64,000 nucleotides of DNA from Pseudomonas sp. Teo4. GTDB lineage: Bacteria; Pseudomonadota; Gammaproteobacteria; Pseudomonadales; Pseudomonadaceae. Below, in pieces: positions 44,726-53,921 of the stretch; position 1 is the first letter of the stretch; the number at the start of each line of letters is the position of its first letter. The notes beneath the pieces were generated by a model, which ran no database searches, was not told the DNA's origin, and saw only the letters and a program-made list of their open reading frames with translations. A program made the position numbers and the translations under genes. The stretch is taken from positions 744,001 through 808,000 of the forward strand of contig NZ_JAXCIL010000001.1 of NCBI RefSeq assembly GCF_034387475.1, written 5' to 3'.

Positions 44726-45502
44726 CTACAGCGCTCTGATCGATGTGCTGATGGCCCGGGCACACTCGAGCGCGGCGGGCGCCAGGCGGCGCTCGGCATC
44801 TTCCACCGTCCAGCGGCTGGTCGGCGCCACCACGTGCACGGACGCGACGGGACGGCCTTGGCTGTTGCGCACGGGGGCGGCCACGGCCATGTCACCGAGG
44901 AACAGTTCTTCGCTGTTGATCGCATACCCCTTGCGCCGGACTTCGGCGATTTCCTCAAGGATCTGCTCGGGGCTGGTCCGGGTGAGGTGGGTATGGCGGA
45001 TGAGCTCGCTACCTGCAAGCAGCGCCTTGACCTCATCTTCTTCCAGGGCGCTCAGGTAGGCGCGACCGGAAGCCGTGCAGTACATGGGAATGCGACTACC
45101 GATCGGCAGGTGGATGGGGATGAACTTGGGGCCGACGAAACGCGCCACATAGAGCATGTCGGTGCGCACCGGCTCGGTCAGGTTGGTGGTTTCGCCAGTG
45201 GTTTGCGCCAGCTCCGCGAGGAAGGGGTTGGCCACATCGACCAGTGTATCGGCGGCGAGATAGTTGTAACCGATCTCCATCACTTCGGGGGTGAGCTGGA
45301 AGCGTTTGCTTTGCGGGTGCTTGCTGACATAGCCCAGGGCTTCGAGGGTGTGGATCATGCGCTGCGCCGAGCTCTTGTTGATGCCGGCGGCCTCGGCCAC
45401 CTCCGCCAGGTTCATGGTACGGCGGCGGGCGTTGAAGGCGCGCAGTACGGCCAGGCCCTTTTCCAATGACTGATTGAACAGATTGCTTTCACTGTCGCTC
45501 AT
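44726..45502 (-). CDS. IclR family regulator (258 aa)
   Basis: An N-terminal winged helix (FNQSLEKGLAVLRAFNARRR, NLAEVAEAAGINKSSAQRMI) is followed by the IclR effector domain (RVGPKF-like ARFVGPKFIPIHLPIGSRIP, YCTASGRAYLSAL). Two starts are possible (45514 and 45502); GGATGA stands eight bases before the second. Divergent from the ABC importer/oxidase operon at 45668-49535 and its likely regulator. Confidence 0.88.
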   Translation of the reverse strand: MSDSESNLFNQSLEKGLAVLRAFNARRRTMNLAEVAEAAGINKSSAQRMIHTLEALGYVSKHPQSKRFQLTPEVMEIGYNYLAADTLVDVANPFLAELAQTTGETTNLTEPVRTDMLYVARFVGPKFIPIHLPIGSRIPMYCTASGRAYLSALEEDEVKALLAGSELIRHTHLTRTSPEQILEEIAEVRRKGYAINSEELFLGDMAVAAPVRNSQGRPVASVHVVAPTSRWTVEDAERRLAPAALECARAISTSIRAL

Positions 45503-45544
45503 ACGTCGAATCATCCATTTGCGCGTTATGCGTATCGATATGCG

Positions 45545-45585
45545 ATATTTATAAATCTCTTTACGATTTTTGTAAATTGTTTATA
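45545..45585. promoter_or_regulatory. AT-rich operator region of the IclR-controlled operon
   Basis: TTTAC-N7-GTAAA (45560-45576) plus the short palindrome ATTTATAAAT (45547-45556) lie in the divergent promoter between the iclR-type gene and the ABC importer operon. AT-rich 15-17 bp dyads are usual binding sites of IclR proteins. Assignment is by position and symmetry. Confidence 0.5.
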
Positions 45586-45667
45586 GTGAAAAACATGCCT
45601 CCTGCCGATACCTGAGGCCAACCCTACGCATAAACACAATAAGTCGCGTGAAATGGGAGTGTTCAAC

Positions 45668-46426
45668 ATGTATCCACGTCTTCGTGCAGTCACCTACGCT
45701 CTGGCCCTGGTCGCCAGTTGCGCCACCTCCTTGGTCGCCCAGGCCGAGACCTACAAAGTCGGCGCAACCGCCACTGGCGTTCCGTTTACCTTCCTCGATG
45801 TGAAAAGCAACAGTATCCAGGGCATGATGGTCGACTCGGCCCAGGCCGTGGCCAAGGCTGCGGGCTTTGAAGTGGAGATCGCCCAGACCAACTTCGCGGC
45901 GTTGATCCCGTCCCTGACCGCACGCAAGATCGACCTGATTTCGGCGGCCATGCTGCGCACGCCTGAGCGGGAGAAAGTGGTGCAGTATTCGGACCCGGTG
46001 TTCGAGTACGGTGAGGGGCTGATGGTGCGGGCTGACGATGACAAGGCCTACACCAGCATGGATGACTTCAAGGGCGAGGTGGTGGGTGCCCAGGTGGGGA
46101 CCATTTTCATCGACGAACTGAACCGGCGCGGCATCTTCAAGGAAGTGCGTGGTTACGATTCGCTCGCCGACCTCACCCGCGACCTGGCGCTGGGCCGAAT
46201 CAAGGCCGGCTTCGGCGATCACCCGATCCTGGCTTTTCAGATGGCGCAGGGCACGTTGAAAAAAGTACGCCTGGTCGACAGCTACCAGCCGCACCTCAAA
46301 GGCCAGGTGTGCCTGATCATGCGCCAAGGCGACCCGCAGATGCTGGCGCAGGTCAACAAAGGCATTGCCAGTATCAAGGCCGACGGCACGCTGGCCGCCA
46401 TCATCGACAAGTGGAAACTCGACTGA
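45668..46426 (+). CDS. Amino-acid-type ABC transporter substrate-binding protein (252 aa)
   Basis: Signal peptide (MYPRLRAVTYALALVASCATSLVAQA) and family 3 periplasmic binding protein fold: TYKVGATATGVPFTFLDVKS, GMMVDSAQAVAKAAGFEVEI, AALIPSLTARKIDLISAAML. The arginine/aspartate pattern suits polar amino acids or opine-like compounds. Start has GGGAG eight bases upstream. First gene of an operon with permease, ATPase, FAD oxidase and cupin. Confidence 0.9.
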   Translation: MYPRLRAVTYALALVASCATSLVAQAETYKVGATATGVPFTFLDVKSNSIQGMMVDSAQAVAKAAGFEVEIAQTNFAALIPSLTARKIDLISAAMLRTPEREKVVQYSDPVFEYGEGLMVRADDDKAYTSMDDFKGEVVGAQVGTIFIDELNRRGIFKEVRGYDSLADLTRDLALGRIKAGFGDHPILAFQMAQGTLKKVRLVDSYQPHLKGQVCLIMRQGDPQMLAQVNKGIASIKADGTLAAIIDKWKLD

Positions 46427-46489
46427 CGGTCGCCACCCGGTGCCCGCCCTGGGCACCGTCTCTCTGATACACCCACCTCGGACACGCTT

Positions 46490-47146
46490 ATGTTCTTCCA
46501 GAATGCTCTGGACTTCCTGCCCATTCTCTTGAATGGCGCGGTGGTCACCGTGCAGGTCACGATTGCCTCGTTCCTGCTCAGTTCCTTCATCGGCCTGGGC
46601 TTTGCCCTGATGATGGTGTCGAAGGTGCGCGCAGTCGCGCTGTGCGGCATCACCCTGGTCAACGTCATCCGCGGCCTGCCGATTATCGTGCAGCTGTTCT
46701 ACATCTACTTCGTGCTGCCGGAATTCGGCATCCAGCTCAGCGCCTTGCACGCCGGCATCATCGGCCTGGGCATCGCTTATTCGGCGTACCAGGCGGAGAA
46801 CTTTCGCGCCGGCATCCAGGCCATCCAGCAGGGCCAGATCGAGGCGGCCGAGTCCCTTGGTATGCGTGGGCCGATGATCATGCGTCGCGTGGTGCTGCCA
46901 CAGGCGTTTCGCATCGCCTTGCCGCCCTACGGCAATACCTTGGTGATGATGCTCAAGGACTCGTCCCTGGTGTCGACCATCACCGTCGCCGAGATGACCC
47001 GCGCCGGCCAGCTGATCGCTTCGTCGACCTTCGAAAACATGACGGTCTACACCCTGGTGGCATTGCTCTACCTGTCCTTGAGCCTGCCGCTGTCGTATGC
47101 CTTGCGCCGTCTCGAGGCGCGTATCGCCACGAGGAAACACGCATGA
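46490..47146 (+). CDS. Amino-acid ABC transporter permease (218 aa)
   Basis: HisM/GlnP-type permease with the EAA loop in [21 protein letters not shown] and about five membrane segments. [20 protein letters not shown] is the family signature near residue 60. Its stop overlaps the ATPase start (ATGA). Confidence 0.92.
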   Translation: MFFQNALDFLPILLNGAVVTVQVTIASFLLSSFIGLGFALMMVSKVRAVALCGITLVNVIRGLPIIVQLFYIYFVLPEFGIQLSALHAGIIGLGIAYSAYQAENFRAGIQAIQQGQIEAAESLGMRGPMIMRRVVLPQAFRIALPPYGNTLVMMLKDSSLVSTITVAEMTRAGQLIASSTFENMTVYTLVALLYLSLSLPLSYALRRLEARIATRKHA

Positions 47147-47886
47147 TCACGATTCAGTCCCTGCATAAAAGCTATGGCAGCACGCGAGTGCTCGAAGGCA
47201 TCGACCTGAGCGTCGACAGCGGCCAGGTGGTGTGCCTGATCGGCCCCTCGGGCTCGGGCAAGTCCACCTTGCTGCGCTGCATCAATGGTCTGGAAACTTA
47301 TGAAGGTGGCGACATTCTGGTCGAAGGCGAACGGGTGGACCGCAACGCCAAGAGCATCCACGCCATTCGCAGCCAAGTGGCCATGGTGTTCCAGCGCTTC
47401 AACCTGTTCCCGCACCGCACTGCGCTACAGAACGTCATGGAAGGGCCGGTGTATGTGAAGAAGGAAAACCCGCAAGCGGCCCGCGAGCATGCCCGTGCGT
47501 TGCTCGAGAAAGTGGGCCTGGCCCATCGCATGGACGCCTACCCGGACGAGCTTTCCGGTGGTCAGCAGCAGCGGGTTGCCATTGCCCGCGCACTGGCGAT
47601 GCGGCCCAAGGCAATTCTGTTCGACGAGCCGACCTCGGCGCTGGACCCGGAGTTGGTAGGGGAAGTGCTGGCGGTGATGCGAAAACTGGCGGACGAAGGC
47701 ATGACCATGGTGGTGGTGACGCATGAGATGGGCTTTGCCCGCGAGGTCGCCGACAAGGTGTGTTTCCTTTATGGCGGGCGGATCATTGAAGAAGGCCCGG
47801 CCCGGGAAGTGCTTGGGGCACCGCAACAGCAGCGCACCCAGGACTTCCTGCGCCGCTTGCTGACCAGTGACGGAGGCCAGGCATGA
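47143..47886 (+). CDS. Amino-acid ABC transporter ATP-binding protein (247 aa)
   Basis: Walker [10 protein letters not shown], signature [15 protein letters not shown], Walker [14 protein letters not shown] and the H-loop VTHEM are all present, so the ATPase is complete; type is GlnQ/HisP. Coupled at both ends by 4-base ATGA overlaps with the permease and the FAD oxidase. Confidence 0.95.
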   Translation: MITIQSLHKSYGSTRVLEGIDLSVDSGQVVCLIGPSGSGKSTLLRCINGLETYEGGDILVEGERVDRNAKSIHAIRSQVAMVFQRFNLFPHRTALQNVMEGPVYVKKENPQAAREHARALLEKVGLAHRMDAYPDELSGGQQQRVAIARALAMRPKAILFDEPTSALDPELVGEVLAVMRKLADEGMTMVVVTHEMGFAREVADKVCFLYGGRIIEEGPAREVLGAPQQQRTQDFLRRLLTSDGGQA

Positions 47887-49169
47887 GTGCTGCGCAACTG
47901 GCATTGCCTCCTTCGTTGTGGGCGGCCACCGCTACGCCGGGTGTGCATACGCCGCCACTGGATGAAGATAAACAGGTGGATGTCGCCGTAGTCGGCGCCG
48001 GTTACACCGGGCTGGTCACGGCACTGCACCTGGCCCGCCAGGGTGTGCGGGTGTGTGTGCTGGATGCTGGCGAGCCAGGCTGGGGCGCTTCGGGGCGCAA
48101 TGGCGGGCAAGTCATCCCTGGTCTGAAGCACGACCCGGACGACTTGCTGCGCCTGTTCGGCCCGGAGCAGGGCCAGCGCCTTATCGACGTGGCCGGTGGC
48201 GCTGCCGACGAAGTCTTCGAGCTCATCCGGCGCTACGACATTCAGTGCGACGCGACCCGCAAGGGCTGGATCCAGCCTGCAGCGACGCCGGCCGCCATGC
48301 GCGGTATCGAGCGGCGGGCCGAGCAGTGGCGCAAGCGTGGTGTGCCTGTCGAGATGCTCGACCAGAGCCAGGTCCGCCAGCGCATCGGCAGCGATGATTA
48401 CCTGGGTGCCTGGGTCGACCCACGCGCTGGCAGTGTCCAGCCACTGAGCTATGTGCGTGGCCTGGCGCGGGCTGCATTGAGCGAAGGCGTGCAGATTCAT
48501 GGGCATAACCGGGTGACCGGCCTGCGCCGCGACAGCCGCGGATGGACACTCACCACCGATACCCGGCGCGTGGTGACAGCTGAACGAGTAGTGCTGGCCA
48601 CCAATGGCTACACCGACGACCTGTGGCCGAAACTGCGGCAAACCCTGCTGCCGGCGAACAGTTTCATCGTCGCCACCCGCCCGTTACCCGAGCAGTTGCG
48701 GCGCACTGTCCTGCCGGGGGGCGAAGTCTGCTCCGATGCCCGACGCCTGCTGGTGTACTTCAAGCAGGACGCCCAGGGACGGCTGCTGCTGGGCGGGCGA
48801 GGACCGTTCGCCGAACCCCGTGCGGCCAGCGACTGGAATCACTTGCGTAATTCGGTGGTGGGGTTGTTCCCGCAACTGAAGGGCGTCGAATTCGAGTACC
48901 AGTGGGCTGGTCGTGTGGCCCTGACCCAGGATTTTCTGCCGCACCTGCATGAGCCTGCACCAGGCCTGAGCATCCTGCTGGGCTACAACGGCCGAGGCAT
49001 TGCGATGTCAACGGCACTCGGCCGTCACCTGGCCGAACGCCTGCTAGGGCAGGCCGAGCATTTTCCGTTTCCGGTAACGCCCATTCGGCCGATCCCGTTC
49101 CATGGCCTGCAGCGTCTGTATCTGGGTGTTGGCATTGCCTGGTATCGGCTGCTCGACGCCCTTTTCTGA
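47883..49169 (+). CDS. FAD-dependent amine/amino-acid oxidase, DAO family, PuuB/OrdL-like (428 aa)
   Basis: The dinucleotide-binding motif [18 protein letters not shown] begins near residue 34, followed by [14 protein letters not shown], the flavin-contact motif typical of gamma-glutamylputrescine oxidase and related DAO enzymes; [17 protein letters not shown] is the C-terminal FAD motif. It likely oxidises the amine or amino acid imported by the coupled ABC system, releasing ammonia and H2O2. Translationally coupled to the ATPase gene. Confidence 0.88.
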   Translation: MSAAQLALPPSLWAATATPGVHTPPLDEDKQVDVAVVGAGYTGLVTALHLARQGVRVCVLDAGEPGWGASGRNGGQVIPGLKHDPDDLLRLFGPEQGQRLIDVAGGAADEVFELIRRYDIQCDATRKGWIQPAATPAAMRGIERRAEQWRKRGVPVEMLDQSQVRQRIGSDDYLGAWVDPRAGSVQPLSYVRGLARAALSEGVQIHGHNRVTGLRRDSRGWTLTTDTRRVVTAERVVLATNGYTDDLWPKLRQTLLPANSFIVATRPLPEQLRRTVLPGGEVCSDARRLLVYFKQDAQGRLLLGGRGPFAEPRAASDWNHLRNSVVGLFPQLKGVEFEYQWAGRVALTQDFLPHLHEPAPGLSILLGYNGRGIAMSTALGRHLAERLLGQAEHFPFPVTPIRPIPFHGLQRLYLGVGIAWYRLLDALF

Positions 49170-49187
49170 GTTCAAGGAGTGTGTGCA

Positions 49188-49535
49188 ATGCAACCTGTAG
49201 TGATCAAAGCCGTCGCCGAGGCGCAGTTCGGCCAGTCTGTCGCCGTCGGCAAGCCGCTGGGTGAGGTCATCGCCCATACCCGCAGCGCTGGGGAGCACAA
49301 CCTGGAGGGGGCCGAGGCCGTTACCGGAATCTGGGAGTGCACGCCTGGTACGTTCCGACGCGAGGTGATGCAGGCGGAGTACAGCTACATCATCAGTGGG
49401 GAGGGGAGTTTCACCCCGGATCAGGGCGAAGCGCTGGAGTTTCGCGCTGGCGATACCTTGTGCTTTCCACCCAACAGTGAAGGGACCTGGGTCGTGCGCC
49501 AGACGCTGCGCAAAAGCTACGTGATATTTGGCTGA
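49188..49535 (+). CDS. Cupin domain protein, DUF861 type (115 aa)
   Basis: A single small cupin barrel: GIWECTPGTFRREVMQAEYS, then YIISGEGSFTPDQGEALEFRAGDTLCFPPNSEGTW. The DUF861 group includes EutQ-like and (S)-ureidoglycine aminohydrolase-like cupins and is commonly found next to DAO oxidases. AAGGAG precedes the start, 18 bases after the oxidase stop; it is the last gene of the operon. Function unknown. Confidence 0.85.
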   Translation: MQPVVIKAVAEAQFGQSVAVGKPLGEVIAHTRSAGEHNLEGAEAVTGIWECTPGTFRREVMQAEYSYIISGEGSFTPDQGEALEFRAGDTLCFPPNSEGTWVVRQTLRKSYVIFG

Positions 49536-49544
49536 GCGCGGCCC

Positions 49545-50852
49545 TCAGTACACCCACACCTCAACCCTGCGGTTGCGCAAACGCCCCTGTTCCAGGTCGT
49601 TGCCGGCCACGGGCAGTTCGTCGCCCATGCCGGTCACTTCCAGCACTTCGACGCCGTCCCTGGCCAGCTCCCGTCGCACCGCCAGGGCCCGCAGCCGCGA
49701 GAGCAGGGCGGCGCGCCCCGGGGTTTCCTTGGGGTCGCCAAACCCCACCAGCACCGCCTTGCTTTGCAACTTCCCGTTTTGACGCAGGTAGTCGGCCACC
49801 CGCTGCACATCGCGCAGCGCTTTGTTGTCGAGGCTGGCACTGCCTTCCTGGAAGCGGAAATTGACGCTCAGCCGCTGGGCCTGTTGGGCCAGGGTGCGAT
49901 AGCGCGGCGGCATGTCGGCATGGGGTGGTACTGGCTGGGCATTGACCTGCTGGGAGACAAACCCCTGCGCGGCGACGATCGCCTGGCCGCAGGGGCTCTG
50001 GGCAAAGTCGGCCAAGGCACGGGCTTGGGGCTTGGCGTTGGCAGGCAGGTAGAAGTACAACCTGCGTGACAGGGGGTAGTCTTCGTTGGCGACCAGGGCG
50101 CGGTCCGGCAGCATGGCTGGCGCATCGCCCTCGGCCACCGCCAGCACCTTGGCGCCGTGCACCGCTGCCAGGCTGCTGAAACCGATGGCCTGGCGGTCGG
50201 CTGCAACCTGGCTGGCCAGTTCGTCGCTGGACTCGAAGCGTTGGGTCTGCGCGGTCAGGCTTGCCTGGTGCGGCTCCAGTACCAGCGCCTTGAAGGTCTC
50301 GAACGTGCCGGAACGCTCGTCACGGGCATACCGGTGAATTTCGCCGCCGACCACCCCCAGCTGTTCCCAGCGCTGGATCTGCCCGGAAAAGATCTGCGCC
50401 AGTTGTTCGGTGGTCAGCTGCGGCAACGGGTTGTCGGGATGGACGATCACCGCCACGCCATCCAGGCCGATGACCTGTTCGGCGCTGGCGGCGCGCAGGT
50501 CACCCAGGGCCTGCAACTGGTGGGCTTCGGCGTCGCTGATAGGGCGTGAGGCCGCAGCCAGGTCTGCCTCGCCACGGCCAAGGGCGGTGAAACCGGTGCT
50601 GGAGCCGTGCGCGGCGATGTCGACCCGCAGGGGGCGACCTTGGGCGTCCTGTGCCTGGATCACGGTCTCATTGGCCACCGCTGCGGGGCGTTGCTCGATG
50701 GCCGTGGCGTGTTGCGCCTGCAGTAGCCCTTTGACCAGTGCCGGCAGCAAGGCCGCGCCGATGGTATTGGAACCCTGCACACGCAAGTGCGCAGGCTCAG
50801 CCAAGGCCATCAGCGGTAGCAACGGGATCAGCAGGATGAGCAGGCGACGCAT
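49545..50852 (-). CDS. PstS-like phosphate-binding domain fused to OmpA C-terminal domain (435 aa)
   Basis: Signal peptide (MRRLLILLIPLLPLMALA), then a PstS-type binding domain (about 20-300: RVQGSNTIGAALLPALVKGL, AAHGSSTGFTALGRGEADLA, IHRYARDERSGTFETFKAL with the phosphate-contact loop), then an OmpA/MotB-like peptidoglycan-binding domain from about 325 (LSVNFRFQEGSASLDNKALR, VLVGFGDPKETPG, LRNRRVEVWVY). The OmpA part should tether the binding domain to the cell wall, an unusual layout for an ABC binding protein, and no pstCAB genes adjoin it. Confidence 0.85.
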   Translation of the reverse strand: MRRLLILLIPLLPLMALAEPAHLRVQGSNTIGAALLPALVKGLLQAQHATAIEQRPAAVANETVIQAQDAQGRPLRVDIAAHGSSTGFTALGRGEADLAAASRPISDAEAHQLQALGDLRAASAEQVIGLDGVAVIVHPDNPLPQLTTEQLAQIFSGQIQRWEQLGVVGGEIHRYARDERSGTFETFKALVLEPHQASLTAQTQRFESSDELASQVAADRQAIGFSSLAAVHGAKVLAVAEGDAPAMLPDRALVANEDYPLSRRLYFYLPANAKPQARALADFAQSPCGQAIVAAQGFVSQQVNAQPVPPHADMPPRYRTLAQQAQRLSVNFRFQEGSASLDNKALRDVQRVADYLRQNGKLQSKAVLVGFGDPKETPGRAALLSRLRALAVRRELARDGVEVLEVTGMGDELPVAGNDLEQGRLRNRRVEVWVY

Positions 50853-50952
50853 GCCGGGGACCTTTGGCACAGAAGTGCCCGGCAGATTACGACAGTGGCG
50901 TGACCGAAATGTGACATCGAAGGTGTTGTTCAGCGGGGAGGGCTCTGCCCTC

Positions 50953-50981
50953 CAATCGCGACACAAGGCCGCTCCCACAAG
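50953..50981. repeat. Single REP-like element
   Basis: CAATCGCGACACAAGGCCGC followed by TCCCACAAG is a variant of the genus REP family, alone in the 167-base gap between the PstS-OmpA gene and the polyamine-type ATPase gene. Confidence 0.55.
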
Positions 50982-51019
50982 GTGTAGCCCACCCAGCTGT
51001 GGGGGCGGCCGTCATCGCA

Positions 51020-52168
51020 TCAATGTGCCCCAGCCGATTTGCTCAGGTCACTTTCGGCCCATTCGGTATAGATACAGGCATCCGCCACCGCCCAGCGTAC
51101 TTTCACGGTGTCGCCCGGCTGCATCGGCATGCCTGCGGCAGACAGCGCCTTGACGGTCAGCTCGGTGCCGCCTGCCGTGACCACATGGCAGGTCTGGCTT
51201 TCGCCGAGGAACAGCACTTCCGCGACCTTGGCGCTGACTTCGTTCCAGCCCGCTGGCAACACTTCGCGGGTGGCCTGTTCAGCCGTCAGTGCCAGGGCTT
51301 TTTCAGGTCGCACCATGATCAGCGCGTCCTGCCCTGCGGCCAGGCCCGCGGTCAGGCGAATGGCTACGGGTTGGCCCTCGAAGCTGCCCGCGCCGTTGCT
51401 GCTGGCCTTGATCCGCAGGAAGTTGGAGTTACCCAGGAACGAGGCCACGAAGGCGTTCGGTGGGTTCTGGTAGAGGTCGTAGCCGGTGCCCAGGCCAACG
51501 ATCTTGCCGTGGCTGAAAATGGCGATGCGCTGGGACAGGCGCATGGCTTCTTCCTGGTCATGGGTCACATAGACGATGGTGATGCCCAGGCGCCGGTGCA
51601 GTTGGCGCAGTTCATCCTGCAGGTCTTCACGCAGTTTCTTGTCCAGCGCGCCGAGGGGTTCGTCCATCAGCAGGATGCGTGGCTCGTACACCAGCGCCCG
51701 GGCAATCGCCACGCGTTGCTGTTGGCCACCGGACATCTGCGAGGGTTTGCGGTGGGCGAATTGTTCCAGTTGCACCAGCTTGAGCATGGCGTCGACGCGT
51801 TTGTTGGTCTCGGCGGCGCCGAGCTTGCGGATGGCCAGCGGGAAGCCGATGTTGTCGCGCACGTTCAGGTGCGGGAACAGCGAGTAGCGCTGGAACACCA
51901 TGCCGATGTCACGCTTGTGCGGTGGCACGTTCACCAGCGACTGGCCGTCGACGAGGATCTCGCCGCTGCTGGGGGTTTCGAAACCGGCCAGCATCGACAA
52001 AGTGGTGGACTTGCCCGAGCCGCTGGAGCCGAGGAAGGTGAGGAACTCGCCGTCCTGGATTTCCAGGTCGAGGTTGTCCACGGCGGTGAAATCACCGTAG
52101 TGCTTGTTCAGGCCGCGCAGGCTGACCAGGGTCTTGTTGTGCGCGCTGTCTTTGATCACTGCACTCAT
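51020..52168 (-). CDS. Polyamine-type ABC transporter ATP-binding protein, PotA-like (382 aa)
   Basis: Walker A GSSGSGKST, signature [15 protein letters not shown], Walker B ILLMDEPLGALD, H-loop VTHDQEEAM, and a C-terminal TOBE domain (VAEVLFLGESQTCHVVTAGG) typical of PotA/FbpC-type importers. Last gene of the operon whose first gene is the binding protein at 54943. Start 52168 preferred (MSAVIKDS) with GAGAGAAC ahead. Confidence 0.92.
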   Translation of the reverse strand: MSAVIKDSAHNKTLVSLRGLNKHYGDFTAVDNLDLEIQDGEFLTFLGSSGSGKSTTLSMLAGFETPSSGEILVDGQSLVNVPPHKRDIGMVFQRYSLFPHLNVRDNIGFPLAIRKLGAAETNKRVDAMLKLVQLEQFAHRKPSQMSGGQQQRVAIARALVYEPRILLMDEPLGALDKKLREDLQDELRQLHRRLGITIVYVTHDQEEAMRLSQRIAIFSHGKIVGLGTGYDLYQNPPNAFVASFLGNSNFLRIKASSNGAGSFEGQPVAIRLTAGLAAGQDALIMVRPEKALALTAEQATREVLPAGWNEVSAKVAEVLFLGESQTCHVVTAGGTELTVKALSAAGMPMQPGDTVKVRWAVADACIYTEWAESDLSKSAGAH

Positions 52169-52187
52169 TGTTGTTCTCTCCGGGCAC

Positions 52188-52997
52188 TCAGGCGTTGACT
52201 TCGGTGCGCCGGCGCAGGGCGGCGGCAATAACCATGACAAGAAGCGACAGGCCGATCAGCAGCGTCGAGGCGACGGCAATGACCGGGCTCAGGTCCTGGC
52301 GCAGGGTGGTCCACATCTTCACCGGCAGGGTCTGCAGGTCGGGGCTCGCCATCATCACGCTGAGCACCACCTCGTCCCAGGACACCAGGAAGGCGAACAG
52401 GCCGCCGGCGATCATCCCCGGGCGAATCGCCGGGAAGGTCACCTTGAAGATGGCCTGCAGGCGCGAGGCGCCGCAGATCACCGCGGCATCCTCGATCGAC
52501 TGGTCGAACAGCTTCAGCGAGTTGATGATCGAGATGATGGTGAAGGGCAAGGCGACGATTACATGGCTGACCACGAAGGCGAACAGCGTGCCGGTATAGC
52601 CAAGCTTGAGGAACAGCGCGTACACCGCCACGGCGATGATCACCAGCGGCACGATCATCGGCATGGTGAACAGGCCGTAGAGCAGCTCACGGCCAGGGAA
52701 GCGCCCGCGCACCAGGGCGAATGCGGTGGGCAGGCCCAGCAGCACGGCGGCGAAAGTGGTCAGCACGGCGACCTTGAGGCTGGCCAGGGCGGCGTCCATC
52801 CACTCGGGGTTGGAGAAGAACTGGCCGTACCACTTGAAGGTCCAGCCCGGTGGTGGGAACACCAGCCACTGGGATGAACCGAACGACAGCAGGACGATGA
52901 ACACCACCGGCAGCAGCAGGAAGGCCGCGATGACCCCGGTGGTCAGGTACAGGCCGGTACGCAGCGGGCGGCCCATGGCGTTGGGGGACAGGAGCAT
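52188..52997 (-). CDS. Polyamine-type ABC transporter permease, PotC-like (269 aa)
   Basis: Six hydrophobic segments and the EAA motif SIEDAAVICGASRLQAIFKV; GWTFKWYGQFFSNPEWMDA after the first segment is the PotC-family signature. 20 bases upstream of the ATPase start; preceded by the PotB-like gene by 6 bases. Confidence 0.92.
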   Translation of the reverse strand: MLLSPNAMGRPLRTGLYLTTGVIAAFLLLPVVFIVLLSFGSSQWLVFPPPGWTFKWYGQFFSNPEWMDAALASLKVAVLTTFAAVLLGLPTAFALVRGRFPGRELLYGLFTMPMIVPLVIIAVAVYALFLKLGYTGTLFAFVVSHVIVALPFTIISIINSLKLFDQSIEDAAVICGASRLQAIFKVTFPAIRPGMIAGGLFAFLVSWDEVVLSVMMASPDLQTLPVKMWTTLRQDLSPVIAVASTLLIGLSLLVMVIAAALRRRTEVNA

Positions 52998-53003
52998 GAC
53001 GGC

Positions 53004-53921
53004 TTACCTCGCGTTGCCGACCGGAGATTCCGGCTGCAGCTTCAGGTACAGATAGAAGAGCACCAGGGTGATTACCACCAGCAGTGCGGCGGCGGCGCTG
53101 GCCAGGCCCCAGTTCAGGAACGACTGCACCTGCTGGATGATGAACTCAGGCAGCATCATGTTCTGCGCCCCGCCCAGCAGCGCCGGCGTGACGTAGTAAC
53201 CGAGCGACATGACGAACACCATCAGCGCACCGGAGAACAACCCCGAGCGGCACAGCGGCAGGAACACCTTCCAGAAATTGGTCCAAGGGCTGGCGCCGCA
53301 GATCGAGCCGGCCTGCAGCACCATCGGGTCGATGGCGTGCATGGTCGCCTGCAGCGGCAGGACGATGAACGGGATCATGATGTAGCTCATGCCGATCACC
53401 ACGCCGGTGAGGTTGTGCACCATCTCCAGCGGCGCATCGATGATACCCATGGCCATCAACGCCTTGTTGATCACACCGGAACTCTGCAGCAGCACCAGCC
53501 ACGAGTAGGTGCGCGCCAGCAGGCTGGTCCACATCGACAGCAGCACGATGTTCAGCAGCCAGCGGCCCCAACCCTTGGGCACCAGGGTGATCGCCCAGGC
53601 CAGTGGGAAGCCCAGCAGCACGCTGATCAGGGTTACCAGGCCGGCGACCGAGAAGGTGTTGAACAGCACCCGTGCGTAGGCCGAGTTGGCGAACAGTTGC
53701 TCGTAGTTGCCAAGCCCCGGTACCGGCTCCAGCACGCCGCGCAGCAACAGACCAGCCAGCGGGGCGAAGAAGAACAGGCCCAGGAACAGCAGGGCCGGCA
53801 GCAGGTTGCGGCTGCCTTTCCAGCGTTGGCTCAGGCTGGGGCGGCGCGTGGCCGCCCCCGGTGCGCCGGTGCCGCTGGGGGCACCTTGCGCGTTATGCAG
53901 GGCGTTGATGGCGACTTTCAT
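53004..53921 (-). CDS. Polyamine-type ABC transporter permease, PotB-like (305 aa)
   Basis: Six membrane segments after an unusual Ala/Gly/Pro-rich cytoplasmic N-terminus of about 45 residues; EAA-like loop QAGSICGASPWTNFWKVFLP. Start at 53921 overlaps the binding protein stop (ATGA). Confidence 0.9.
   Translation of the reverse strand: MKVAINALHNAQGAPSGTGAPGAATRRPSLSQRWKGSRNLLPALLFLGLFFFAPLAGLLLRGVLEPVPGLGNYEQLFANSAYARVLFNTFSVAGLVTLISVLLGFPLAWAITLVPKGWGRWLLNIVLLSMWTSLLARTYSWLVLLQSSGVINKALMAMGIIDAPLEMVHNLTGVVIGMSYIMIPFIVLPLQATMHAIDPMVLQAGSICGASPWTNFWKVFLPLCRSGLFSGALMVFVMSLGYYVTPALLGGAQNMMLPEFIIQQVQSFLNWGLASAAAALLVVITLVLFYLYLKLQPESPVGNAR

Noticed and set aside
45581..47140. 519-codon minus-strand frame opposite the binding protein and permease
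   Set aside because: Shadow of ABC genes with clear motifs and ribosome sites on the plus strand.
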